Below are positions 25,321 through 32,965 of a stretch of DNA of 47,792 nt, piece after piece. How positions within the stretch are numbered: position 1 is the stretch's first letter; each line of letters opens with the position of its first letter. The notes under the pieces are model-generated. The model had not been told where the DNA came from, ran no database searches, and saw nothing but the letters and a program-made list of their open reading frames with translations. The DNA comes from an uncultured Eubacteriales bacterium (GTDB lineage: Bacteria > Bacillota > Clostridia > Christensenellales > CAG-138), in NCBI GenBank assembly GCA_900550525.1, contig URSN01000003.1, positions 1-47,792 of the forward strand, given 5' to 3'. Made by a program: the position numbers and the translations under genes.

Positions 25321-26607
25321 TCAGCCTTCACCGAACGGCGCGCCGCACTCCGGGCAGAATTTGGGCGGATCGGCCGGGTCGTCCGGCGTCCAGCCGCATT
25401 TGCCGCAGCGCGCCTGCGCCGGGCGCGGCTTGCCGCATTCGGTGCAGAATTTGCCGCTGTTTTCCGCGCCGCACGCGCACGTCCAGCCGCCCGCCGCCGG
25501 GCGCGGTTTGCCGCACTCGGCGCAGAATTTGCCGGCGTTGCGCGCGCCGCATTCACACGTCCACCCATCCGCCGGCGCGTCCGCCGGGGCCTGCTGCTGC
25601 GCCATCTGGTAGAGCGCCTGCGCGTTCACGCCGCCGGCGTTTTGCGCCATGTTCGCGCCCATGAAGCCCATCATCGCGCCCATGCCGCCCTCGTTGGCGG
25701 CGGCGGTTTTCATGGCCTCGGCCTGCGCGCCCACCAGGTGCGCGGCCGCCATGGCCGGGTTTTTGAACACGGCGTTGCGCTGCAGCTCGCGGATGGCCTC
25801 CTCGGCCTCCTCGTCCGCGGTGAGGGAGCTCACGCCGAACGAGGCCACGCTGATGCCGCGCAGCCCGCTCCACTTCTCCGAGAGCTCCTCGTTGAGCGCG
25901 TCCGCCAGCTCCTGCGTGTGCGCGGGCAGCTCGCTGTAGCGCACGCCCATGGCGCTGATGCGCGCAAAGGCGGGCTGCAGGGCCGTCAGCAGCTCGCTTT
26001 TGAGCTGGCCGTCGAGCTCGTCGCGCGTATAATCGGCGGAGACGTTGCCGCACACGTTCTTATAGAACAGCAGCGGGTCGGTCAGCCGGTAGGAATATTC
26101 CCCGAAGCAGCGGATCTCGATGACCATGTCCAGCCCGTAGTTCCGGTCCACCACGCGGAAGGGGACGGGGCTGGGCGTGCCGTACTTGTTGCCGACGATC
26201 TCTTTGGTGTTGAAATAGTACACGCGCTGGTCCTTGGCCGTGTCGCCGCCGGCGGTGAAGCGCTTTTTGAGCGTCTCCCACGAGGCCTTGAGCCCCTTGC
26301 CGAAGCCGCCATAGAGGATGGTGGGCTCGCTCGAGCTGTCCCACACGAACTCGCCCGGCTCGGCGCAGAACTCCACGATGGCACCCTGCTCCACGATCAT
26401 CATGCACTGGCCGTCGTTCACGGCGATGATCGAGCCGTTGGAGATGATGTTCTGTTCGCCGCGGGTGTTGGAGCTGCGCGCCGAGGTGCGCTTGCTCCCC
26501 TTGCGGGCGAGCACCTCCTGCGGCATGGCCTCACAGTAGAAATATTCCCGCCACTGGTCGCCCAGCACGCCGCCGAGCGCGCCCGCGCCCGCCTTCAAAA
26601 GTCCCAT
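25321..26607 (-). CDS. SPFH-domain protein with three C-terminal zinc ribbons (YdjI-like)
   Basis: A 428-residue protein of the SPFH/virion-core-protein type known from Bacillus YdjI. Residues about 30-300 form the SPFH part, with NIISNGSIIAVNDGQCMMIVEQGAIVEFCAEPGEF near the start and IRCFGEYSYRLTDPLLFY in the middle. A Met/Gly/Ala-rich linker (about 300-345) follows, then three zinc-ribbon-like units: CECGARNAGKFCAECG, CACGAENSGKFCTECG and CGKCGW...FCPECG. No transmembrane segment is evident; membrane association would come through the SPFH domain or oligomerisation. Own promoter, single gene. Family members have been linked to membrane stress, but no direct function is clear. Confidence 0.87.
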   Translation of the reverse strand: MGLLKAGAGALGGVLGDQWREYFYCEAMPQEVLARKGSKRTSARSSNTRGEQNIISNGSIIAVNDGQCMMIVEQGAIVEFCAEPGEFVWDSSSEPTILYGGFGKGLKASWETLKKRFTAGGDTAKDQRVYYFNTKEIVGNKYGTPSPVPFRVVDRNYGLDMVIEIRCFGEYSYRLTDPLLFYKNVCGNVSADYTRDELDGQLKSELLTALQPAFARISAMGVRYSELPAHTQELADALNEELSEKWSGLRGISVASFGVSSLTADEEAEEAIRELQRNAVFKNPAMAAAHLVGAQAEAMKTAAANEGGMGAMMGFMGANMAQNAGGVNAQALYQMAQQQAPADAPADGWTCECGARNAGKFCAECGKPRPAAGGWTCACGAENSGKFCTECGKPRPAQARCGKCGWTPDDPADPPKFCPECGAPFGEG

Positions 26608-26664
26608 AGCTGCGCCGTCTCCTTTCGCGCGCGTCCCCTGGCGGACGCGCTGCGCGTTTTTTTC

Positions 26665-26693
26665 ATTTTACGCCATCTGGCGCCGGTTGTAAA
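26665..26693 (-). promoter_or_regulatory. Promoter of the SPFH gene
   Basis: TTTACA (26693-26688), 17 bases and TAAAAT (26670-26665) on the minus strand, about 60 bases before the start codon. Confidence 0.65.
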
Positions 26694-26807
26694 GCCGCGC
26701 GGCGCCGCGCTGGCGGCATCGCTTTTGAACGGGCGCGCCATGCCGGACCGCGGGAGGGCTGCGGGCAGGGGAGCCCCTCGCGGTGGAAGAAATATTTATC
26801 GTAGAAC

Positions 26808-26848
26808 AATAAATAATTATTGACAAACGACAGAAGCAATGCTATACT
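26808..26848 (+). promoter_or_regulatory. Promoter of the DUF2975-XRE-lipoprotein operon with an overlapping palindrome
   Basis: A perfect TTGACA (26820-26825), 17 bases and TATACT (26843-26848). The palindrome CAATAA-ATAA-TTATTG (26808-26823) overlaps the -35 box. The XRE regulator encoded in the operon is the natural candidate to bind it and repress its own promoter. The region is much more AT-rich than its surroundings. Confidence 0.7.
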
Positions 26849-26876
26849 CAGGCAAAACTCAGACAGAGGTGACGAG

Positions 26877-27356
26877 ATGGATCAACGGAAACTTTCCCGA
26901 TGGCTCAGGTGTATCCTCGCCGCGGCGGGCGTGTGCGGGCTGATCGTCTACGCGCTGGTCGTCCCCCGGTACGGGCTCGGCCTGCGCCAGGCGTATCCGG
27001 AGTTTGCAAACCGGTTTTACCCCTGGCTCATCTTCATATGGCTCTCGGGCGCGCCCTGCTTTGCGGTGCTCGCCCTCGGCTGGCGCATCGCGGCCGGCAT
27101 CGGCGCGGGCCGCGCCTTCACCCGGCAAAACGCCCGGTATCTTCAGTGGATCTCGATGCTGGCCGCCGCGGACGCCGCCTTCTTCTTTGCCGGCAATCTC
27201 CTGCTGTTGCTGCTCGATATGAGCCACCCGGCCGCGCTGCTGGCCTCGCTGGCCGTGGTGTTCGCGGGCGTCGCCGTCGCCGTGGGGGCCGCCGTGCTGT
27301 CCCATCTGGCGCAAAAGGCGGCCGCGCTGCAGGAGCAGAGCGACCTGACGATCTGA
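26877..27356 (+). CDS. DUF2975 family membrane protein
   Basis: A 159-residue protein with four hydrophobic segments (about residues 10-32, 46-72, 90-112 and 118-142) and short loops, typical of DUF2975, whose members commonly sit next to a small XRE regulator of YozG type. Its biochemical role is unknown. ATG at 26877 is preceded by AGAGGTGA; the frame upstream passes through the promoter and is discarded. First gene of a three-gene operon. Confidence 0.8.
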   Translation: MDQRKLSRWLRCILAAAGVCGLIVYALVVPRYGLGLRQAYPEFANRFYPWLIFIWLSGAPCFAVLALGWRIAAGIGAGRAFTRQNARYLQWISMLAAADAAFFFAGNLLLLLLDMSHPAALLASLAVVFAGVAVAVGAAVLSHLAQKAAALQEQSDLTI

Positions 27357-27369
27357 AGGGGGGCATACG

Positions 27370-27630
27370 ATGGAAGGCGAGATCATCTTCAACATCGACG
27401 TCATGCTCGCAAGGCGGAAGATGAGCGTGACGGAGCTGGCCGCGCGCGTCGGGATCACGCTGGCCAACGTGTCGGTGCTGAAAAACGGCAGGGCGAGGGC
27501 GCTCAAGATCTCGACCCTCGCCAGGCTGTGCGAGGCGCTCGATTGCCAGCCCGGCGACATCCTCGAGTACCGGCGGGCGGACGGACGGGCGGAGACGGGG
27601 GACGAAAGGACGGTGGCTGCGGATGCGTAA
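27370..27630 (+). CDS. Small XRE-family (Cro/CI, YozG-like) regulator
   Basis: An 86-residue DNA-binding protein with the helix-turn-helix motif VTELAARVGITLANVSVLKNGRARALKISTLARLCEALDCQPGDIL. This is the usual small regulator partner of DUF2975. It begins 13 bases after the DUF2975 stop codon with AAGGGGGG upstream. It probably binds the operon promoter, where a palindrome overlaps the -35 box. Confidence 0.9.
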   Translation: MEGEIIFNIDVMLARRKMSVTELAARVGITLANVSVLKNGRARALKISTLARLCEALDCQPGDILEYRRADGRAETGDERTVAADA

Positions 27631-28129
27631 CAGAAAGGCCCCCGCGCCGGGCGCGGCCCGCGCGCTGCCGGCGCTCGTGCTGGCGCTGGCGCTGTGCCTG
27701 TGCGCGTGCGGCGGGCCGGACGCGGCGCAGCTCGTGTCGCGCGCGCTGGGGATCGACGCCGCCGGCGCCGAGGTGCTGCGCTGCGAGGACGGGCACGGCG
27801 GCTTCCACGGCGACGGGACGGAGTACATCGTGCTGCGGTATCCGGACGCCGCGCTGCACGACCAGCTCCGCGCGGACCGGGCCAGGCGCGCCCTCCCGCT
27901 GGACGCGACGGCGCAGGCCCTCGCCTACGGGCGCGAGGAGGAGGACGGGCGCACCGGTCCGTATCTGGACGGCGTGGCGCTGCCCGCGATCGACGAGGGG
28001 TACTACCGCCTGAGCGACCGGCAGGACGGGGCGGAGGGGAACATCCTCTCGCGCGCGTCGTTCAACTTCACGCTGGCGATTTACGACGCCGCCGCGCGGA
28101 CGCTGCATTTTGTGCAGGTCGATACCTGA
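27623..28129 (+). CDS. Predicted lipoprotein, unknown function
   Basis: 168 residues with a long signal peptide ending in the lipobox LCLCAC (cleavage before Cys at about residue 29), so probably anchored to the outside of the membrane. The mature part has no domain I recognise; it has scattered Tyr/Asp-rich segments such as DGTEYIVLRYPDAALHDQL and PAIDEGYYRLSDRQ. The ATG overlaps the XRE gene by eight bases, so it is expressed with DUF2975 and the regulator. It could act as an external sensor or cargo for that membrane protein, but this is only inference from the operon. Confidence 0.75.
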   Translation: MRNRKAPAPGAARALPALVLALALCLCACGGPDAAQLVSRALGIDAAGAEVLRCEDGHGGFHGDGTEYIVLRYPDAALHDQLRADRARRALPLDATAQALAYGREEEDGRTGPYLDGVALPAIDEGYYRLSDRQDGAEGNILSRASFNFTLAIYDAAARTLHFVQVDT

Positions 28130-28172
28130 CCCGCCGCCGGCAGGGGCGGCCGGCACGGCGGGGCGGGAAAAA

Positions 28173-28205
28173 GGGCGCGGGCCTTTTCGGCCCGCGCCCG
28201 CTTTT
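28173..28205. terminator. Bidirectional terminator between the lipoprotein gene and the ugpC-like pseudogene
   Basis: GGGCGCGGGCC and GGCCCGCGCCC pair around TTTTC, with GCTTTTC after it on the plus strand and TTTTT after it on the minus strand. Confidence 0.85.
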
Positions 28206-28229
28206 CGTCCTTCGCTGCCCGAGGGGGAC

Positions 28230-29444
<1,215 letters not shown>

Positions 29445-29637
29445 GTGCTTCGGGCTCTGATGGGCACGAACTTCATCAACTGCCCACCTCGCTTCCGCCC
29501 GCATACGTGGCGGAGGCATTACGACAGGTCTCCACACTGCCGCACCGCGAGCCCCGCGGTTTCCACTGTACCTCCTTTATTGAGCGTGACCGGGCTAAGA
29601 GAAGTGGAGTAGACCCGGCCCGCTTTGCTACACGTTT
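29445..29637 (-). other. Structured leader upstream of the ugpC-like gene, with a possible 15-codon leader peptide
   Basis: No normal gene. On the minus strand the RNA from about 29630 could fold CCGGG/CCCGG (29618-29590), ACCGCG/CGCGGT (29560-29544), GGCGGAGG/CTTCCGCC (29516-29492) and TGGGCA/TGCCCA (29486-29461). AAAGGAGG at 29578-29571 is followed by a GTG at 29566 that opens a 15-codon frame ([15 protein letters not shown]) ending TAA at 29519; this stop overlaps an ATG (TAATG) that is in frame with the ATPase, 25 codons ahead of MASVTL. The MASVTL start itself has a poor ribosome binding site. So the leader may couple translation or be a regulatory RNA. Confidence 0.45.
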
Positions 29638-29666
29638 ATTATGACAAAAAACAGCGCGCTTGACAA
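29638..29666 (-). promoter_or_regulatory. Promoter of the ugpC-like gene
   Basis: TTGTCA (29666-29661), 17 bases and CATAAT (29643-29638) on the minus strand. The predicted leader is about 185 nt. Confidence 0.65.
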
Positions 29667-29702
29667 GGGGGAAGATTCCGACGGCGATGGGGGAAGATTC
29701 CG
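29667..29702. repeat. Tandem 14-bp direct repeat between divergent promoters
   Basis: GGGGGAAGATTCCG occurs at 29667-29680 and again at 29689-29702, exactly 22 bases apart, about two helical turns. Each copy contains the small inverted element GGAA-GA-TTCC. The array lies between the -35 boxes of the divergent ugpC-like and glycosidase promoters, the usual place for a regulator to control both. Confidence 0.6.
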
Positions 29703-29705
29703 GCC

Positions 29706-29735
29706 TTGCGCATGAAGGGCGTTTTGCGGTACAAT
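29706..29735 (+). promoter_or_regulatory. Promoter of the phosphodiester glycosidase operon
   Basis: TTGCGC (29706-29711), 18 bases and TACAAT (29730-29735), directly after the second copy of the tandem repeat. The weak -35 suggests that a bound activator helps. Confidence 0.55.
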
Positions 29736-29805
29736 GCTACCGTCATGTGACGAAATACGGCGATGGGCGCGCGCCCTGCGCGCCGCGCGTTTTGGGGGAC
29801 TGACC

Positions 29806-30942
29806 ATGCACCTGGCGGCGATTGCACATCCCCGGCGGACGAGGCGGACGGGGGCGCTCCTGCTTGCGCTGCTGCTCCTTGCCGCGTGCTGCGCCGGCGC
29901 GCGCGCGGCGGACGAGGGGACGGCGCAGCCGGGCGATCTCGACGGCGACGGGCGCGTCACCGCGGCCGACGCGGCGGGCGCGCTGCGCCTTGCCGCGGGC
30001 GCCGTGGCGCCAAACGCCGCTTCCTCGGCGGACGTCACGGGCGATCTTGCCGTCACCGCGGCCGACGCGACGGCCATCCTGCTGTGCACCGCCGGGCTCG
30101 CGGACGATTTTTTTGACCTCGTCGGCACGCTCGACGGCCCGCTGCGCGGGGCGCGCTATGCGGGGCGCTTCTCCTATCTCGGCACGCTGCTGACGGACAA
30201 TTCCTACCGCAGCGACACGGTCAGCGTCACCATCCATTCCTTCCGCCATGAGGAAAGCGCCTGCTATCTTGCCGACATCTACATCCGCGACATCACCGCC
30301 TTTGCCACCGCCTTTTCCGGCGGCGAATACCGCGGCGGGCGCGAGACGGTGCAGCAGATGGCCGCGGACAACGCGGCGGTCGTGGCCATCAACGGCGATT
30401 TCTATTCCTACCGCAGCAAGGGCCCGGTCGTGCGCAACGGCGTGGTCTACAAGGATTCCGTGGACGAGCGCGTGGACATCTGCGTGCTCTACCGCGACGG
30501 GCGGCTGGTCACCTATGAAAAGGGCGTCACGTTCGAGCAGATCCTCGCCGGGGGAGAGCCGTATCAGGCGTGGGCCTTCGGCCCCATGCTGCTCGATGCG
30601 GACGGCCAGCCGCTCACGGAGTTCAACTGCGGCACGAGCATCCTTGCCACCCACCCGCGCGCGGCGGTGGGCTATTACGAGCCGGGGCATTACTGCTTCC
30701 TGCTCGTGGACGGGCGGCAGGGCAGCTATGCGCGCGGGCTGAGCATGGAGCAGCTCTCGCAGCTCTTTTATGAGCTCGGCTGCACCGCGGCGTACAACCT
30801 TGACGGCGGGCAGACGGCCGTCATGGCCACAAAGGACGCCCTCGTCAACCAGCCGTACCGCGGCGGCCGTTCGACAAGCGACATCCTCTACATCGCCGAT
30901 CCGTCCGCCCCGGCGGCGCAGGATGCGGAGGCGCAGCCATGA
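29806..30942 (+). CDS. Secreted phosphodiester glycosidase-domain (NAGPA-like) protein with an N-terminal dockerin-like repeat
   Basis: A 378-residue exported protein. The N-terminal signal sequence has a hydrophobic core GALLLALLLLAACCAG (a possible lipobox). Next come two calcium-loop repeats, GDLDGDGRVTAADAAGALRLAAG and ADVTGDLAVTAADATAILLCTAG, which look like a type I dockerin. Residues about 100-370 form the phosphodiester glycosidase domain of mannose-6-phosphate uncovering-enzyme type, with AINGDFYS, VVRNGVVYKDS, GYYEPGHYCFLLVDG and YNLDGGQTAVM. The substrate would be a glycan phosphodiester or cell-wall polymer. Start 29806 has GGGGGA upstream. It overlaps the next, paralogous gene by four bases. 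Confidence 0.82.
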   Translation: MHLAAIAHPRRTRRTGALLLALLLLAACCAGARAADEGTAQPGDLDGDGRVTAADAAGALRLAAGAVAPNAASSADVTGDLAVTAADATAILLCTAGLADDFFDLVGTLDGPLRGARYAGRFSYLGTLLTDNSYRSDTVSVTIHSFRHEESACYLADIYIRDITAFATAFSGGEYRGGRETVQQMAADNAAVVAINGDFYSYRSKGPVVRNGVVYKDSVDERVDICVLYRDGRLVTYEKGVTFEQILAGGEPYQAWAFGPMLLDADGQPLTEFNCGTSILATHPRAAVGYYEPGHYCFLLVDGRQGSYARGLSMEQLSQLFYELGCTAAYNLDGGQTAVMATKDALVNQPYRGGRSTSDILYIADPSAPAAQDAEAQP

Positions 30943-32069
30943 GCGCGCGCACGCGCCGCATGGGGGCGCTCGCCCTGTGCCTGCTGCTGTGCGGCGGCCC
31001 GGCCGCGCTGGCCGCGCCCGGGCCGCAAGCGGAGACGCTGCCGTTCATGCTCCTGACGGACGATGGGGCCGGGGGCGGCGCGCCGGAGCAGGTCGCGGCC
31101 ACCGCCGCGGACGCGGCCGCCTGCCTGCGCGGCGAGGCGGGCGCGCTGGACGCCACGGGCAACGGCGTGATCGACGCGCACGACGCGGAGGCCATCCTGC
31201 TGCACGCCGCCGGCGCGCTGCCGGACCTGACGGGCCTGCCGGGCGTCCTTGCGCACAGCCTGCTCGGCGAGGAGCACATGACGGATTTCTGCTACACGGG
31301 CGTGCGCCGCGGCGAAGGGTATTACCGCAGCAAGACCGTCAGCTATACGCTCACCGTCGTGGAGGAGGAGGATCTGACCTATTACGTGGCGGACATCCTG
31401 CTGCGCGACCTGCGGCATTTCCGCACCGCCTTTGGCGAGGATACGTACAAGCGTTCGGAGTTCGTGGTGGACATGGCGCGGCGCAACGACGCCATCGTCG
31501 CCATCAACGGGGATTATTTCACCGGCCGGGAAAACGACGGCCCCGTGATCCGCAACGGCGAGCTCTACCGCAACAGCGTGGACAAGGCGCGCGACGCGTG
31601 CGTGCTCTATCGCGACGGCACGGTCAAAACCTACGCCCCGGACGAGATCGACGCGGCCGCCTTTCTTGCGGGCGGCGCGTACCAGTGCTGGACGTTCGGG
31701 CCCAGCCTGCTGGATGAGAACGGCCAGCCAAAGACCGAGCGCAGCCAGTTCCGCAGCACCGTGCAGGGCGCCAACCCGCGCAGCGCGCTGGGCTATATCG
31801 AACCGGGGCATTATCTGTTCGTCACGGTGGACGGCCGCGGCCGCGGCGGTTCCGACGGCATGACGATGAAGGAGCTCTCGCAGCTGATGTACGAGCTGGG
31901 CTGCACCGTGGCCTACAACCTCGACGGCGGCGGCACCGCGATCATGGCGGATGCGTCCGGCGCGATCAGCCGCCAGTCCAACAGCGAGCGCCGCTGCAGC
32001 GACATCCTGTTCATCGTCGAGGACTATACCGCCTTCTGGACGCGGGCGGGGGAGGAGGACGGCGCATGA
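30939..32069 (+). CDS. Second secreted phosphodiester glycosidase-domain protein, paralogue of the preceding gene
   Basis: A 376-residue exported protein with the same domain as its neighbour: AINGDYFTG, VIRNGELYRNSVD, GYIEPGHYLFVTVDGRG and YNLDGGGTAIM. The N-terminal half keeps one good calcium-loop repeat (DATGNGVIDAHDAEAILLHAAG), while the matching first loop is decayed (ATAADAAACLRG), so dockerin function may be lost. The signal peptide cleaves around ALAA. The ATG overlaps the upstream stop (ATGA). Tandem duplication followed by divergence is the simplest origin; the two enzymes may work on different linkages. Confidence 0.82.
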   Translation: MSARTRRMGALALCLLLCGGPAALAAPGPQAETLPFMLLTDDGAGGGAPEQVAATAADAAACLRGEAGALDATGNGVIDAHDAEAILLHAAGALPDLTGLPGVLAHSLLGEEHMTDFCYTGVRRGEGYYRSKTVSYTLTVVEEEDLTYYVADILLRDLRHFRTAFGEDTYKRSEFVVDMARRNDAIVAINGDYFTGRENDGPVIRNGELYRNSVDKARDACVLYRDGTVKTYAPDEIDAAAFLAGGAYQCWTFGPSLLDENGQPKTERSQFRSTVQGANPRSALGYIEPGHYLFVTVDGRGRGGSDGMTMKELSQLMYELGCTVAYNLDGGGTAIMADASGAISRQSNSERRCSDILFIVEDYTAFWTRAGEEDGA

Positions 32070-32965
32070 AACGGGTGCTCGGCTGCATCCGCCGCGCGGA
32101 CGAGCGCTACCGCATGATCGAGGATGGCGACCGCGTCTGCGTGGGCGTGTCCGGCGGCAAGGATTCGCTGCTGCTGATGGAGGGCATGAAGCTCTATCAG
32201 CGCTTTTCGTATACGAAGTTCGACGTGTGCGCCGTCATGCTCGACCTCGGGCTCAAGCCGCTCGATACGTCGGCCGTCGAGGCGCACGCCGCGCGCATCG
32301 GCATGGATTTCTCCATCGTGCGCACGGATATCGGCCGGGTCGTGTTCGAGTACCGGCAGGAGCGCAGCCCCTGCGCGCTGTGCGCCAAACTCCGCCGCGG
32401 CGCGCTCAACACCGCGGCCGTGGCGCGCGGCTGCAACAAGGTCGCGCTCGGGCACAACCGCGAGGACGTGCTCGAAACGCTGTTCATGAGCATGATGTAC
32501 GAGGGCCGCATCAATACCTTCGCACCGGTGACGCACCTGTCGCGCCGGGATGTGACGATCATCCGGCCGCTGCTGTTTCTGCCGGAGCGGTACGCCCTTT
32601 CGCTGGCGCGGCAGCTGGCGCTGCCCATCCTGCCGCCGCAGTGCGACATCGCCGGCAGCACCAAGCGCGACGAGGCGCGCGCGCTGCTGCAGCACATCGC
32701 CCGCCTCGTGCCGGACATCGAGCAGAAGCTCATGCACGCGCTCATCCACACGGAGACGTACGGCCTGTGGGACCGCATGAAGCTGCCGCCCGGTCAGCAG
32801 GCCGTGGAGACGCGCGAGGGCGGGCGCGTGGTGCGCCGCGCGATGCAGGCGGAAAATGATTCACAGACTGTTTGCACAAATCCGGGCGCATCCTGTGGTA
32901 TAATGGCTGAAGATGCTATGACGCCCGGGGAGGCCGGCCGCAGGGCCGGCGCAGAGGAGCCATGA
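32066..32965 (+). CDS. TtcA-like tRNA 2-thiolation PP-loop ATPase with an odd C-terminal extension
   Basis: Adenylates a tRNA cytidine for sulfur transfer (2-thiocytidine in tRNA). The 299-residue protein shows the PP-loop motif VSGGKDSLLL near residue 30, the CALC motif, GHNREDVLETLFMSMMYEGRI and LPPQCDIAGS with a third cysteine, fitting the [4Fe-4S] TtcA type. The last about 40 residues (from roughly AENDSQTVC) do not look like the family and lie over the promoter of the next gene, so the original stop codon may have been lost. It overlaps both neighbours by four bases, an unusual place for a housekeeping RNA-modification gene between secreted proteins. Confidence 0.88.
   Translation: MKRVLGCIRRADERYRMIEDGDRVCVGVSGGKDSLLLMEGMKLYQRFSYTKFDVCAVMLDLGLKPLDTSAVEAHAARIGMDFSIVRTDIGRVVFEYRQERSPCALCAKLRRGALNTAAVARGCNKVALGHNREDVLETLFMSMMYEGRINTFAPVTHLSRRDVTIIRPLLFLPERYALSLARQLALPILPPQCDIAGSTKRDEARALLQHIARLVPDIEQKLMHALIHTETYGLWDRMKLPPGQQAVETREGGRVVRRAMQAENDSQTVCTNPGASCGIMAEDAMTPGEAGRRAGAEEP
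32899..32904 (+). promoter_or_regulatory. Internal -10 element for the CotH-type gene
   Basis: A perfect TATAAT 58 bases before the lipoprotein start, within the 3' end of the ttcA-like frame. The -35 is uncertain (TTGCAC at 32872 is 21 bases upstream). It would allow separate expression of the downstream gene. Confidence 0.45.

Noticed and set aside
26877..27630. DUF2975-XRE pair as a toxin-antitoxin or prophage fragment
   Set aside because: DUF2975 with a small XRE regulator is a common chromosomal pair; no toxin features, integrase or phage genes are nearby.
29461..29620. Group II intron or mobile-element remnant upstream of the ugpC-like gene
   Set aside because: The series of hairpins looks intron-like at first, but no domain V signature, reverse transcriptase or intron boundary sequence is present.
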